A stretch of DNA of 45,416 nucleotides from Candidatus Gagatemarchaeum stordalenia (GCA_003164815.1 PLUF01000041.1:1-45416), one strand, 5' to 3'; counted from the stretch's first letter, positions 7,521 to 17,002 are shown. Notes: generated by a model not told the origin, from the sequence alone. Numbers and translations: made by a program.

Positions 7521-7985
7521 ATGCAACTCCATCTTGAAGGTTCGGAGGACCTCAACCTTCCAAGAGAGCGGGTCTTTCGGCTGTTGACCGACTCGAGCTT
7601 CATCGCCAAGTCCCTCCCGGACGCCCAGGATGCTAAGGTCATCGACGAGAGCAACATCGAGGCGAAGCTGAAGATCAGGATGACATTCCTGACGACCCAC
7701 ATGGCCGTGAAGCTGAAGATAGCCAACGTGGTACCACCCGGCCACGCCAGGCTGTACGTGGAGGGCTCCGGCAGCGGCAGCAACATGAAGATCACCAGCG
7801 ACTTCGACCTCGAGGGCGATGCGGCCACGAAGATGAAGTGGGCTGCGGACGCGGAGATCACCGGAGTGATGGCCGGGATTGGCTCGAGCATAATTAAGGG
7901 GTTCGCCGAGAAGAAGGTCAAGGAGGTCTTCGCGGGCATCAAGAACGCGATGGTGCTGGCGGGCCCCGACGCCGGTCACATGTAG
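7521..7985 (+). CDS. CoxG-like SRPBCC protein
   Basis: A 154-residue START/SRPBCC fold protein of the CO-dehydrogenase subunit G group. The N-terminal LNLPRERVFRLLTDSSFIAKSLP matches the family's helix-grip start, followed by beta strands rich in alternating hydrophobics and a C-terminal helix (IKGFAEKKVKEVFAGIKNAM). CoxG members are thought to help membrane recruitment or cofactor handling of molybdenum hydroxylases, but no coxLMS genes are present here. Placement after an acyl-CoA dehydrogenase may mean a lipid or CoA-thioester role instead. The 3' end overlaps the convergent helicase gene by 10 bp. Confidence 0.75.
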   Translation: MQLHLEGSEDLNLPRERVFRLLTDSSFIAKSLPDAQDAKVIDESNIEAKLKIRMTFLTTHMAVKLKIANVVPPGHARLYVEGSGSGSNMKITSDFDLEGDAATKMKWAADAEITGVMAGIGSSIIKGFAEKKVKEVFAGIKNAMVLAGPDAGHM

Positions 7986-9529
7986 TCTAGAAGAGTCGAG
8001 GGCCTAGTCTTCCTCTCCGGTTTCTTCACCTGGCCGGTCGAGACCAAGCTCTTCATGAACTTCTCCCTGTTCATGCTGCTGTAGTAGTAGGCCTCGTCAA
8101 CGGTCCCCTCGGCGAGGAGTATTATCACCCTGCCAGGGCGGGTCCGTCCCGTCCGTCCCTTCCTCTGAATCGACCTTATCTCAGAGGGGACGGCCTCGTA
8201 GAAGACGACTAGGTCCACGTCCGGGACGTGCAGGCCCTCCTCCCCTATGCTGCTGCTCACGAGCACAGTGAAGTCGCCCCCGCGGAACTGCTCGAGTGTC
8301 AGCGTCTGCTTCTTCTGGTCCATCCCCTCGCTGTCGACCTTGTTGGCCTGGCCGACGAAGCGCATCGAGCTGACGCCGATCGCCGCCAGGCGCTCGGTTA
8401 TGGTCTCTATCGTGTCCCTGTACTGAGTGAAGACTATGACCTTGGAGTCGGCCTTCCCGGCCAGCTGGTCTCTCACTATCTCGGCCAGCTTCTCGAGTTT
8501 GGGGTTCTTGACGTCCTTCAGCTTCGCGGCCTCAGCCTCGATGAAGAGCCAGCGCTTGTCCCTCAGGAGGGCCTGCGCAGACTTGCCCTGCTCAGGCTTC
8601 TCTCTGAACCTGACCAGGTACTTCTCCAGGACCGCCGGACCCTGGGTCTCCAGAAGCTCGACCGCGTGGAGTATCATGATGCCCTGGGCCTGGTTGATCA
8701 GGGATCCGAACAGGTATCCCTTGTTCCCCCCGCTCGAGTCTGCGGCCTTCAGCCGCGCCAGGATGGTCCCCCTGGCGGCGAGGAGCATCGTCTTCGTCAG
8801 CCGCGTCTTCGGGAGGAACCCCGCCTCGACCAGCCTGGTCACCTTCTCGTTGTAGATCCCCTTGAGGGCGTGTATTAGCGTCGAGTACTCGGCCGGGAGC
8901 GGGACCTTGATCCCCTCCAGCTTGGTCTGCTCGACGTAGGGCTTCACGTCCTCGTCGTCCTCGGACCTAATCTCGACCTTCTCGATGTACAGGTTGCGCA
9001 TTATCTCGTCGACCTTCGCCTGCGATCCCCCCGGGGACGCGGTCAGCCCCAGTATCAGCGGGTTCCATCCCTGTCCCTTGTAGAGGTCCGCCAGCTGCGT
9101 GTAGGAGTAGTCCTTGACCGACCGGTGCGCCTCGTCGAAGACGAGCAGGACGGTCTCGTTCAGCTCGACCCTCCCCGCTCTAAGGTCGTTCCTGACGGTC
9201 TGGGGGGTCGCGAAGACGTACCTGGACCTCCTCCAGAGGTAGCTGCGCTCCACAGGGTCGGTCTCCCCTGTCATGATCGCTATCTCGTTGTCCTTGAGAC
9301 ACAGCATCCTCTGGAAGGTCTCGTAGTGCTGCAGCGCGAGGGGCTTCGTCGGCGCTAGCATCACAATCTTGCCCTTCGGGAACTTCTCCAGCCTCGCCCG
9401 CGCCACGAGCATCGCGACCATGGTCTTCCCGAGCCCTGTGGGAAGGACGACCAGCGTGTTGGTCCGGGAGGCCGCCTCCGCGATGTTCTGCTGGTAAGCC
9501 CTGGGCTGGAGGGCGTTCTCTGGGAGCAA
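7976..9529 (-). CDS. Hef/FANCM-like SF2 helicase, helicase part only
   Basis: DNA helicase/translocase of about 517 residues. Motif I is LPTGLGKTMVAML, motif Ia APTKPLALQH, motif II VFDEAHRSVKDY, motif III LGLTASPGG, motif V SSSIGEEGLHVPDVDLVVFYE and motif VI IRSIQRKGRTGR. A helical insert between the RecA domains is typical of the Hef/FANCM/Mph1 branch that remodels stalled replication forks. The C-terminal XPF nuclease domain found in euryarchaeal Hef is absent: the protein ends shortly after motif VI. An upstream TTG at 9598 is in frame, but a TATA-like CTTTTTAG at about 9561-9569 falls inside that extension, so the TTG at 9529 (LLPENALQPRAYQQ) is preferred. Confidence 0.85.
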   Translation of the reverse strand: MLPENALQPRAYQQNIAEAASRTNTLVVLPTGLGKTMVAMLVARARLEKFPKGKIVMLAPTKPLALQHYETFQRMLCLKDNEIAIMTGETDPVERSYLWRRSRYVFATPQTVRNDLRAGRVELNETVLLVFDEAHRSVKDYSYTQLADLYKGQGWNPLILGLTASPGGSQAKVDEIMRNLYIEKVEIRSEDDEDVKPYVEQTKLEGIKVPLPAEYSTLIHALKGIYNEKVTRLVEAGFLPKTRLTKTMLLAARGTILARLKAADSSGGNKGYLFGSLINQAQGIMILHAVELLETQGPAVLEKYLVRFREKPEQGKSAQALLRDKRWLFIEAEAAKLKDVKNPKLEKLAEIVRDQLAGKADSKVIVFTQYRDTIETITERLAAIGVSSMRFVGQANKVDSEGMDQKKQTLTLEQFRGGDFTVLVSSSIGEEGLHVPDVDLVVFYEAVPSEIRSIQRKGRTGRTRPGRVIILLAEGTVDEAYYYSSMNREKFMKSLVSTGQVKKPERKTRPSTLLDYM

Positions 9530-9635
9530 GGCGGTACTCTCTCCCAGAAGCCCTCGAGCACTAAAAAGCGTTTGTCCGGTTTCACAGAAAAAGCCCAATA
9601 GTCATATAATCTCTAACAGGTGCGTGGCGAGAGAA

Positions 9636-10568
9636 TTGAAGGTCACGGTGGAAGCCCCCGCGTCGTCAGCGAACCTGGGGCCTGGTTTTGACGTGTTCGC
9701 CATCGCGCTGGACAGCCCCAGGGACAGGCTGACCCTGAGGTCTGAGAGCGCGCAGAGGCTCTCGGTCGAGATGGAGCAGGCCGGGGACATCGTGACGCCC
9801 AATTCGGCCGCCAAGAACGGGGCCGGCGCGGTCTGCCTCGCGATAGCCCGAGACTTCGGGATCAAGAAGAGGATATGCGTCGAGATTACAAAGAGGGTGC
9901 CCATCGGGCTGGGCATGGGGAGCAGTGGGGCGTCGGCCGCGGCGGCCGCGTTCGGGATGAACGAGCTCTTCGGACTGGGCATGAGCGGCGATGACATGAT
10001 ACTCTACTCTGGCAAGGGCGAACAGGTTACATCCGGGACGGCGCACTACGACAACGTCTCGGCATCCGTGCTCGGCGGGTTCGTCGTGGTGAGGGTGGCA
10101 GAGAGGCCGACCGCCATCAAGTACGACCCTCCCGCGGACCTTGCCCTCGTCCTCGTCACACCCCTCCTGGAGCTTCCTGAGCGCAAGACCGAGTACACCC
10201 GGTCCGTCATCCCCAAGATGATCGAACTGAATATGATGGTTTCAAACGTTGCAAACGCGAGCATGATCGTCTCAGGCTTTGCGATAGGGAATATCGAGAT
10301 GATAGGAGCAGGTATGAGGGACAGGGTGGTCGAGGAGGCCCGCAAGAAGCTGATACCAGGGTACGACTCTGTGAAGAGGCACGCGATGGACGCGGGCGCG
10401 GCAGGCGTGTGCATAAGCGGAGCGGGGCCCTCGATGTTGGCCATACTCGACAGGAGGAAGCACGACCCCCGCGCGGTGATGGACAACATGGTGGCGGGGT
10501 TCGGCGCGGCGGAGGTCGATTCGGACGGTTTCGTGACTAAGGTTGGAGGGGGGGCGGCGAGGGTATGA
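9636..10568 (+). CDS. thrB: Homoserine kinase
   Basis: Phosphorylates L-homoserine in threonine synthesis; GHMP kinase of about 310 residues. The N-terminal KVTVEAPASSANLGPGFD is the family hallmark and the ATP loop is VPIGLGMGSSGASAAAAA. The C-terminal GHMP segment GAAGVCISGAGPSMLAI is present. A TATA-like CATATAATC (about 9602-9610) lies 30 bp before the TTG at 9636, which gives the canonical N-terminus; a GTG at 9624 would leave only 18 bp. The gene overlaps thrC by ATGA (10565-10568), so the two are translationally coupled. Confidence 0.93.
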   Translation: MKVTVEAPASSANLGPGFDVFAIALDSPRDRLTLRSESAQRLSVEMEQAGDIVTPNSAAKNGAGAVCLAIARDFGIKKRICVEITKRVPIGLGMGSSGASAAAAAFGMNELFGLGMSGDDMILYSGKGEQVTSGTAHYDNVSASVLGGFVVVRVAERPTAIKYDPPADLALVLVTPLLELPERKTEYTRSVIPKMIELNMMVSNVANASMIVSGFAIGNIEMIGAGMRDRVVEEARKKLIPGYDSVKRHAMDAGAAGVCISGAGPSMLAILDRRKHDPRAVMDNMVAGFGAAEVDSDGFVTKVGGGAARV

Positions 10569-11812
10569 AGGTCGCGGCCGGCTGGCTCCTCCGCTGCATC
10601 GACTGCGGATCAATGTTCGACTCTGACCCCGCAGGTTACACGTGCTCGCGCTGCAACGGCCTTCTCGAGGCCCTGAAAGAGGGAGGCTCCCTGACTAGGG
10701 GAGAGCTCTATGGAAGGCCCGCGAAGGGAATCTGGAGGTTCAGGGCCCTCCTTCCCTTCGGCCCGGACGTCCGCCCGGTCTCCCTGGACGAAGGAGGGAC
10801 CCCTCTTATCAAGGCTGTCAACATCTCACGCGAGCTCAGGGTGAGGAACCTTCACGTGAAGAACGAGGGACAGAACCCGACGGGGTCCTTCAAGGACCGA
10901 GGGATGACGGTCTCGGTCACTCGGGCGGTGGAGTCGGGCGTGAGGGTCCTGATCTGCGCCTCGACGGGTAACACCTCGGCTTCCATGTCCGCGTACGCCG
11001 CGAGGGCAGGCGTGACCGCCGCGATAATCGTCCCGGCTGGGAAGGTCGCGGCCGGCAAGATGGTCCAGGCGACCGCCTTCGGCGCCAAGATCATCAGGGT
11101 CGACGGCAACTTCGACGACGCCCTCTCTATGCTCCTGCAGACGATCTCCGGGCTGCCGGGCTTCGCGGGGATGAACTCGGTGAACCCCTACCGGCTGGAG
11201 GGGCAGAAGTCGACTGCCTTCGAGATATACGAGCAGTTGGGGTTCTCCGTCCCCGACTACGTGGTGTTGCCGGTCGGGAACGCGGGAAACATCAGCGCGA
11301 TATGGAAGGGATTCAAGGAGCTTAGAGACTTCGGCATCACGGAGAAGGTCCCGCGGATGGTCGGCGTCCAGGCCGTCGGCGCGTCGCCGATCGCCAGGGC
11401 TTTCTGGAAGGGTAGCGAGACCATCACCCCAGTCGACGACCCGAACACTGTCGCCTCAGCCATAAGGATCGGGAAGCCCGCATCTGCGAAGAAGGCGCTC
11501 GCAGCGCTCAGGGAATCGGAAGGTATGGCGCTCACCGTCACCGACGAGGAGATAACGGCGGCCAGAAGTCTGCTCTCTTCCAAGGAAGGCATCTTCGTGG
11601 AGCCGGCCAGCGCCGCGCCAATCGCGGCGCTCAGGGAGATCAGCGGCAAGCTCGAGAAGGACGCGGTCGTTGTGTGCGTGTGCACGGGGAACGGCCTGAA
11701 GGACCAGGAGTCGATCAGGATCGATATCGAGGACGCGCCCCTCGTCTCGGACAGGTCTGGGTTGACCGACCTGCTGGAACGGCTGGCTAGCCGACCCCTG
11801 GTGCCAGCCTGA
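10565..11812 (+). CDS. thrC: Threonine synthase
   Basis: PLP enzyme converting O-phosphohomoserine to threonine; 415 residues. An N-terminal zinc ribbon (LRCIDCG then CSRC, about residues 10-32) is followed by the fold type II core. The PLP lysine is in NPTGSFKDRGM, the substrate loop in CASTGNTSASM, and the phosphate-binding glycines in PVGNAGNISAIW. The C-terminal EPASAAPIAAL and CVCTGNGLKD blocks match threonine synthases. It directly follows thrB, completing the last two steps of threonine synthesis. Its 3' end overlaps the convergent NAD kinase gene by 26 bp. Confidence 0.94.
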   Translation: MKVAAGWLLRCIDCGSMFDSDPAGYTCSRCNGLLEALKEGGSLTRGELYGRPAKGIWRFRALLPFGPDVRPVSLDEGGTPLIKAVNISRELRVRNLHVKNEGQNPTGSFKDRGMTVSVTRAVESGVRVLICASTGNTSASMSAYAARAGVTAAIIVPAGKVAAGKMVQATAFGAKIIRVDGNFDDALSMLLQTISGLPGFAGMNSVNPYRLEGQKSTAFEIYEQLGFSVPDYVVLPVGNAGNISAIWKGFKELRDFGITEKVPRMVGVQAVGASPIARAFWKGSETITPVDDPNTVASAIRIGKPASAKKALAALRESEGMALTVTDEEITAARSLLSSKEGIFVEPASAAPIAALREISGKLEKDAVVVCVCTGNGLKDQESIRIDIEDAPLVSDRSGLTDLLERLASRPLVPA

Positions 11813-12596
11813 TCACTTGGGTCGTGTTAGGGCTCGGCTTCACGTCGATGGAATCCCCCACCCTCACGCGAATGCCGTTCCTCGATTTTATGACCCCGAA
11901 GAGCCTCGCGTCAGCGTCGCGGGTGAGCCTGAGCCTGAACGAAGCCCCCCAAGGGACCGTGTACCTGAGGGGCGCCTTCTCCGTGTCGTCTCGGGCCGTG
12001 AGGACCGGAGCGATGTGGCAGACGCCGACTTCGTCCCTGCCGATTTGCGTGTAGCGGTCGGCCTCTAGACGGTCCCCCCGGCGCAGCCTGTCGACGTAGG
12101 AGTAGTAGCCGGTCGAGCCGGCGCTTGTGCAGATGATCACCCCGTTAGCTATCGCCGAGTCTGTGAAGGCGCCCCCTTTGCCTCCCAGCACGTCGAGATG
12201 ATACCTGAGGCAGTTGCTGTCGGCGCCCTTCTCAAGGTAGACGTCGGTGAAGACCTCGCCCCTGACGACCCCGTTAATCTCGACCTGGAGCCGCCTGTAC
12301 TCGACCACGGTGTACTTCTTTCTCTTGATTTCCTCCAGCGCCTCGAGGAGGCGGTCGAAGCGAACCTCGGCGAGGTATCCCTTCGAGGCCGTAGGCTCGG
12401 CGGACCTCACGCCGACGAAGAGCAGAGGTATCGAGATCAGCCTGCCGTAGTCGCTGAACACCCCGTCTCCGCCGACCACGACCCCGATGTCGGGTCTGGT
12501 CTGGGTGACCCTCAACCCGACCTCCTCTAGCATGCGGAGGACCGCCGCCCTCTTCACCTTGGGCCTCTCCGGGTCTATCAGGATAGATGCTCTCAA
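11787..12596 (-). CDS. nadK: NAD kinase
   Basis: Makes NADP from NAD using ATP or polyphosphate; 269 residues. The family GGDG motif is at VVVGGDGVFSDYG (about residues 41-53) and the second conserved block at ICTSAGSTGYYSYVDRL, with the Asp-rich C-terminal beta domain after it. Start is TTG at 12596. It lies 21 bp downstream of the DUF255 gene on the same strand, so it may be in that transcription unit. Confidence 0.88.
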   Translation of the reverse strand: MRASILIDPERPKVKRAAVLRMLEEVGLRVTQTRPDIGVVVGGDGVFSDYGRLISIPLLFVGVRSAEPTASKGYLAEVRFDRLLEALEEIKRKKYTVVEYRRLQVEINGVVRGEVFTDVYLEKGADSNCLRYHLDVLGGKGGAFTDSAIANGVIICTSAGSTGYYSYVDRLRRGDRLEADRYTQIGRDEVGVCHIAPVLTARDDTEKAPLRYTVPWGASFRLRLTRDADARLFGVIKSRNGIRVRVGDSIDVKPSPNTTQVIRLAPGVG

Positions 12597-12617
12597 GCTC
12601 CACTCACCCGCGCCATG

Positions 12618-14636
12618 TCAAGTCCCGAGCTGCTCCTTCAGAGACTCGAGCTGCGTGACGGGGCTCTTGCACGCGAAGTTCTCGCAGATATAGACCGCCG
12701 GCCTCCCGCCAATCTCCGTCTTGCCCTCCGTGAGTGAGGACGTCTCTGGGACGTCGCCGCCGGCCAGTGCGACGACCTTGTTCGGGAGGAAGCGCCTTTG
12801 AACCTCCCTGACCATGTCCTGCACACCCTTCTCGCCCATCGAGCCGGCGATAACCACCTCCTTCGAGCCGAACCAAAAGTCGAGCGCGCAGAGCATGTAG
12901 GTGTGCGACACGGGCGAGGACTCCATCGAGTCTCCGAAGGCCTTCAGCGTGGTCTCGGCTTTCTTCCTGAAGTCCTGCCGTCCTGTGAACTCTGAAAGGC
13001 GAAGGAGCACGAGCACCGCGACAGAGTTTCCTGACGGGGCCGGGCCGTCGTATCCCTCCTTCACCTTGACCAGGACATCCGGGGAGGAGCTCATGAAGAA
13101 CCCTCCCCCGTCGGCGTCCCAGAACATCTCGGCCATCTTCTCCGCAAGCCGGATCGCGCCCCTGAGATACCTAGCGTCGAAGCCTGACTCGTAGAGGTCG
13201 AGCAGCCCCGCGGCGAGGAATGAGTAGTCCTCGAGCGTCGCCTCGACCGCGACCGCGCCGTCCCTGTACCTTCTGAAGAGCTTGTCCGAGACGACGAGCC
13301 TCGAGAGGATGAAGTCGGCGGCCTTCGCGGATGCGTCCAGGTACCTCCTCTCTCCGGTGACCTGGTACGCGCACGCCAGCGCGGAGATTGCGAGCCCGTT
13401 CCAGGAGGAGATGACCTTGTCGTCGACCGCGGGGCGAGCCCTCTTCTTCCGGGCCTCGAGGAGCTTGGTCCTCGATTCCCTGATGATCTCTCTCACCGAA
13501 GCGGGGTCGACGCCGAACTTGGAAGCGGTCTTCTCAATCGAACCCGCGAGGTGGAGGATCGACCGTCCTCCCTCGAAGTTGCCCTCGGGGATGACCCCGA
13601 AAAGGTCCTCGAATAACTTGGAGTCGTTCTTGCCCAGGACCTCCTCGGTCTCCGCAGGAGTCCAGGTGTAGTAGTAGCCCTCTCCGTCCGGCGTGTCTGC
13701 GTCCTGGGCCGAATGGAAAGCCCCCTCTGGACCCCTCATCTCCCTCAGCATCCACTCCAGCGTGTCGACGGCCGTATCGAGGAACGCTGTCTCGCCGGTC
13801 ACCTGGTGCGCCTCGAGGTAGACGCGGGCGAGCAGGGCGTTGTCGTAGAGCATCTTCTCGAAGTGGGGCACGAGCCAGTACCTGTCGGTCGAATACCGGT
13901 GGAACCCCCCTCCGACCTGGTCGTGGATCCCTCCGGAGGACATCGACTGCAGCGTCTTCTTCACGGCGCGCAGAGCCGGCTCCTTCTTGGTCCTGGCGTA
14001 GTACCGTAGGAGCAGCTCGTGGTAGCTGGGGAGGGGGAACTTCGGAGCGCCGCTGAATCCTCCGTACTGCTCGTCCAGGTTGGAGATCAGCTCCACGTAT
14101 GCCCCATCCAAGATGGACTTCGGGAGAGTGTCCCTGGAGTGAAGCTCGTAGCCGTGGCTCAGGTGGCTTACGAGGTCGTCGGAGTTCGTTAAAATCTCGT
14201 CTCTCTTGTTCTTCCACAGATCGGATATGAAGTCCAGGAGTTGCGGGAAGCCAGGCATCCCGTGAGCCGGAGTCGGCGGGAAGTAGGTCCCACCGTAGAA
14301 CGGCTTCAGGTCCGGGGTCAGGAAGACCGAGAGCGGCCAGCCTCCCTGCCCGTTTATCGCGATCACGGCCTTCATGTAGATCTCGTCGAGGTCCGGCCTC
14401 TCCTCTCTGTCGACCTTTATCGAGACGAAGTTCTTGTTCATGAGCGCTGCGATCTGCTCGTTCTCGAAGGACTCTCGTTCCATCACGAGGCACCAATGAC
14501 AGCTTGAGTAACCGATGCTGAGGAAGATTGGTTTGTCTTCCTTCTTTGCCTTCTCGAAGGCTTCCTTCCCCCATGTGTACCAGTCGACGGGGTTGTACGC
14601 GTGCTTCAGCAGGTAAGGGCTCTTCTCATTGATCAA
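12618..14636 (-). CDS. DUF255/YyaL (SPATA20-like) thioredoxin-domain protein
   Basis: A protein of about 672 residues with an N-terminal thioredoxin-like domain and a six-hairpin glycosidase-like alpha/alpha toroid. Start region [19 protein letters not shown], redox motif [32 protein letters not shown]-type block, [12 protein letters not shown] and FYGGTYFPP are the family hallmarks. The usual CHWCH reads CHWCL here. Function in the family is unresolved. The N-terminus is odd: homologues carry PNRLI before EKSPYLL, and here the residues RPPNR are encoded just upstream of the only usable start, TTG at 14636, with no ATG/GTG/TTG before an upstream stop. The start also overlaps the end of a broken homing endonuclease gene by 11 bp. 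Confidence 0.85.
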   Translation of the reverse strand: MINEKSPYLLKHAYNPVDWYTWGKEAFEKAKKEDKPIFLSIGYSSCHWCLVMERESFENEQIAALMNKNFVSIKVDREERPDLDEIYMKAVIAINGQGGWPLSVFLTPDLKPFYGGTYFPPTPAHGMPGFPQLLDFISDLWKNKRDEILTNSDDLVSHLSHGYELHSRDTLPKSILDGAYVELISNLDEQYGGFSGAPKFPLPSYHELLLRYYARTKKEPALRAVKKTLQSMSSGGIHDQVGGGFHRYSTDRYWLVPHFEKMLYDNALLARVYLEAHQVTGETAFLDTAVDTLEWMLREMRGPEGAFHSAQDADTPDGEGYYYTWTPAETEEVLGKNDSKLFEDLFGVIPEGNFEGGRSILHLAGSIEKTASKFGVDPASVREIIRESRTKLLEARKKRARPAVDDKVISSWNGLAISALACAYQVTGERRYLDASAKAADFILSRLVVSDKLFRRYRDGAVAVEATLEDYSFLAAGLLDLYESGFDARYLRGAIRLAEKMAEMFWDADGGGFFMSSSPDVLVKVKEGYDGPAPSGNSVAVLVLLRLSEFTGRQDFRKKAETTLKAFGDSMESSPVSHTYMLCALDFWFGSKEVVIAGSMGEKGVQDMVREVQRRFLPNKVVALAGGDVPETSSLTEGKTEIGGRPAVYICENFACKSPVTQLESLKEQLGT

Positions 14637-15720
14637 TCTGTTTGGAGGTCGCTTCTCGGCCTTCGACTCGGTTATTTTCCCTCGCCACCCGTCTGTAAAT
14701 CGTCCTTTGTGACCTTCCTAAGAGTGTTGCGATTTGTTCAGCTCGCAAACCAGCTTGGTGCAGCGAGTGAGCTCGTCTTGTAATCTCTTTCTCGAGTTGG
14801 ACTTTGATCTGCCTCATGTTGTCACGGTTCTCATACTCCCTTCTTGCAGCTAAGACACACTGGTTTCTCGCGACCTTGATTCCGCTTCGGAAGCTTCTGT
14901 ACGTAAGGCTGGCCTTGGCCCGACGAGTCCCATCGAGTTTCTTGACGAGCGTTCTAGCCGCAGTCTTCTCTTCGTGCCTCAAAGGCAATCGCGCGATGAC
15001 AGGCATGACATCCTTCGGGGAAACTGCCAGTTGCCATTGAATTTGGCCATCGATTTTTCGCAACTTGCTTAGGCCGTGGAGAAACCGCGCTGACGGAGTC
15101 CCTTGAGGAAATCACTGCACACCCGCTTGTTCGAGTTGCTCAATCCAAAAACGGCAGCGGGCTTACCATTTGAACGTCTGTTCAGGCTGAAATGCCCTTC
15201 CGCGTCACAGAAACCACCCAGAGCAGCGTAGAACGATTCGTCGTCGCTAAGCACGTCCTCGTTCACCTTCTGGCAAGGGGAACAGGAAACCGAACGAGTC
15301 GTCCAAATCGAAAACGGCCCTCCAGGCGTACTGCGACCATTCTCTGAAGTACCAGGGATTCTTGATTGCATAAACCATTGGCTTGGTGTACACACCGAGT
15401 AGGTCCAGGAGGAGACGCAATTGCGCAGGATGAGTTGCGCTTCCTTCAAGCCTGACTCTTCTTCCGTGCCGATACTAGTGCATGTCTCCAGCAGCGAAGA
15501 ATGAAAGGTATGTCTTGGCAGAGTTGCCTTCCGAGAATGGCCGTGGTCTTCTGTTCGCTATGTTCCATATTCTCGATTCGAAGTGATTCACAGCCACTTG
15601 GAATCTGGAGTCACTTTCAGATGAAGAAAACGGGGACTTAAGTTCAGGGATTGTGACGTGCGCAGCGGAACAACCTATCTCTAGATTGTGCGTTCGAGAT
15701 GAGAACGGGTTGCCTTCCAT
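14626..15720 (-). pseudogene. Decayed LAGLIDADG homing endonuclease
   Basis: Minus-strand remains of a roughly 365-residue two-motif LAGLIDADG protein. Segment 1 (15720 to 15478) ends with motif 1, YLSFFAAGDMH, then hits TAG at 15475-15477; the same frame continues YRHGRRVRLEGSATH and GVYTKPMVYAIKNPWYF down to about 15265. Segment 2, in another frame (about 15265-15075), carries motif 2, LGGFCDAEGHFSLN. Segment 3 returns to the first frame (about 15075-14626): KIDGQIQWQLAVSPKD, RHEEKTAARTLV and a C-terminal helix-turn-helix ([19 protein letters not shown]). So one nonsense codon and two compensating frameshifts break it. ATG 15720 lies 26 bp from a TATA-like box (GCTTTTTAGG, 15741-15750). Composition is visibly less GC-rich than its neighbours, suggesting transfer. 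No host intron or intein is evident. Confidence 0.85.
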
Positions 15721-15914
15721 CGGTGGCAGAATCATATCGACCTAAAAAGCTCCCCTCAAAGAAGTCCGAATTCATTTCGGCTCCAACAACATCAGGTTTT
15801 CGTCACGACTTCTCCTAGATTATTCAACCTCCAGAAGAGACCTGATATAATATGAGGGCCTAGTTTGAGGTTCGCCACCTCTGAGAGCAAAGTCTCTTGC
15901 AACACGAGCAGGGA

Positions 15915-16127
15915 CTAGGTCTGGCGACCGGTTCCCGCGGGCGCCTGCATGACCGGCCTGGGCCAGATGCCGAGGACAGCCATGACTATGCCCACCAGGG
16001 CGACGAATGACCCGATGTAGATGAAGTTGGGGTTGTTGTCCATGAGTGAGCTGCCCCCGACCGCGCCTTCTCCCTGGAGCGCAAAGACCGCGCCCACAAG
16101 AAGGAGGAGTAGCCCCACGATTATCAT
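15915..16127 (-). CDS. Small two-helix membrane protein
   Basis: A 70-residue protein made of two transmembrane helices (MIIVGLLLLLVGAVFAL and FIYIGSFVALVGIVMAVLGI) joined by a short Gly/Ser-rich loop (GEGAVGGSSLMDNNPN). Function unknown; similar tiny two-helix proteins are common in archaea. The ATG at 16127 is placed just before helix 1; a TTG at 16148 would add MSSRKIT. The 180 bp upstream (15736-15914) hold only the promoter of the homing-endonuclease relic and no gene that I can see. Confidence 0.55.
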   Translation of the reverse strand: MIIVGLLLLLVGAVFALQGEGAVGGSSLMDNNPNFIYIGSFVALVGIVMAVLGIWPRPVMQAPAGTGRQT

Positions 16128-16222
16128 GGTGATTTTTCTAGAGGACAAATCATTCCTTGGACAACCTCCGATAGTCCGGCATTTAGAGGTTCTCAAGCCC
16201 CCTTGGCCCCGGCCAGAGGGCC

Positions 16223-16897
16223 TCAGAGGGTGACTATCTTGTCGAGTTCCCTCTCCCTCTGCCGATAGTCTGGGCAGAAGGCGGCGAGCCTTCCCTTGAA
16301 CGCCGAAGAGTGGTTGAACTCCGAGAGATGGGCGAGTTCGTGCAGGATGACGTACTCACGGAGCCGCTCCGGGAGGGCGATCAGCTGCAGGTTGAAGGAG
16401 AGCCGCCCGTCCCTGGTGCAGTAGCCCCAGTTCTTGATCTGCCTCACGTCTGCTCGGCGGTACTTGACGCCGAGGACCGCGGAGAGCGTCTCGAGCTTCC
16501 CGACCACGTACCTCGAAGTCTCCCTCAGGAACCATCTCCTCACGAGTTCCCGGACTCGGGACCTCTGGCTCGAGCGGACGATCACCTCCTTCCTCACCGG
16601 ATCGTGGATGAGCTCTTCCTTCTCCTGGCTCTCCTCGAATACGAGCTTCAGGTGTTCCCCGTCGAACATGACCTGGTCCGCGTCAAGGATCCTCCTGCTC
16701 TGGGACATCTCGTCGAAGTGCTTGAGTATCCAGGTCTGCCTGTTCCTGATTGCGGAGGCGAGGTCCACCTTCCTGCCCCGGGGCAGAACGATCTCAAGCG
16801 TCTTGTCTGCCCTGAACCTGAAGTAGGTGTAGCGCCTGCTGGAGCCGACCGTCACCGAGTATTCGATGCGGCGCGTCCCGATCAGGATGACTGGCAC
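16223..16897 (-). CDS. YgjP-like (DUF45) zinc metallopeptidase
   Basis: Putative metallopeptidase of 224 residues. The zinc motif is VILHELAHLSEFNHSSAF (HExxH plus downstream His) near the C-terminus, preceded by KNWGYCTRDGRLSFNLQLI, the other block typical of the DUF45/WLM-SprT-like family. The N-terminal half has the strand-rich RRIEYSVTVGSSRRYTY region. Biological substrate unknown. The GTG at 16897 is chosen because a TATA-like TTGTTAATCC (about 16921-16930) is centred 28 bp upstream; longer versions would run through that promoter and into the divergent gene. Confidence 0.85.
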   Translation of the reverse strand: MPVILIGTRRIEYSVTVGSSRRYTYFRFRADKTLEIVLPRGRKVDLASAIRNRQTWILKHFDEMSQSRRILDADQVMFDGEHLKLVFEESQEKEELIHDPVRKEVIVRSSQRSRVRELVRRWFLRETSRYVVGKLETLSAVLGVKYRRADVRQIKNWGYCTRDGRLSFNLQLIALPERLREYVILHELAHLSEFNHSSAFKGRLAAFCPDYRQRERELDKIVTL

Positions 16898-17002
16898 TCT
16901 GGTTCCCGCCGTGGCCCTGCGGATTAACAAAGTTTCGGTGGCGTGGCTCGCGGCCATCCGCATTCGGAACCGTTTTAGACACCGGGGGAGACTAAGCCTC
17001 CG

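Noticed and set aside
6585-7979. Long open frame on the minus strand (464 codons) opposite the acyl-CoA dehydrogenase and CoxG genes
   Set aside because: Composition is Arg/Leu/Val-rich with no recognisable domain. It is antisense to two clearly real genes and is a by-product of GC-rich codon use.
9530-9598. Upstream TTG extension of the helicase gene to 9598
   Set aside because: The extension overlaps a TATA-like element and has no family-like residues; the TTG at 9529 gives a better N-terminus.
15475-15477. In-frame TAG in the homing endonuclease (and 43773-43775 in the SRPBCC gene) as possible pyrrolysine
   Set aside because: TAG ends several intact genes in the window, no Pyl genes are visible, and the endonuclease also has frameshifts, so nonsense mutation is simpler.
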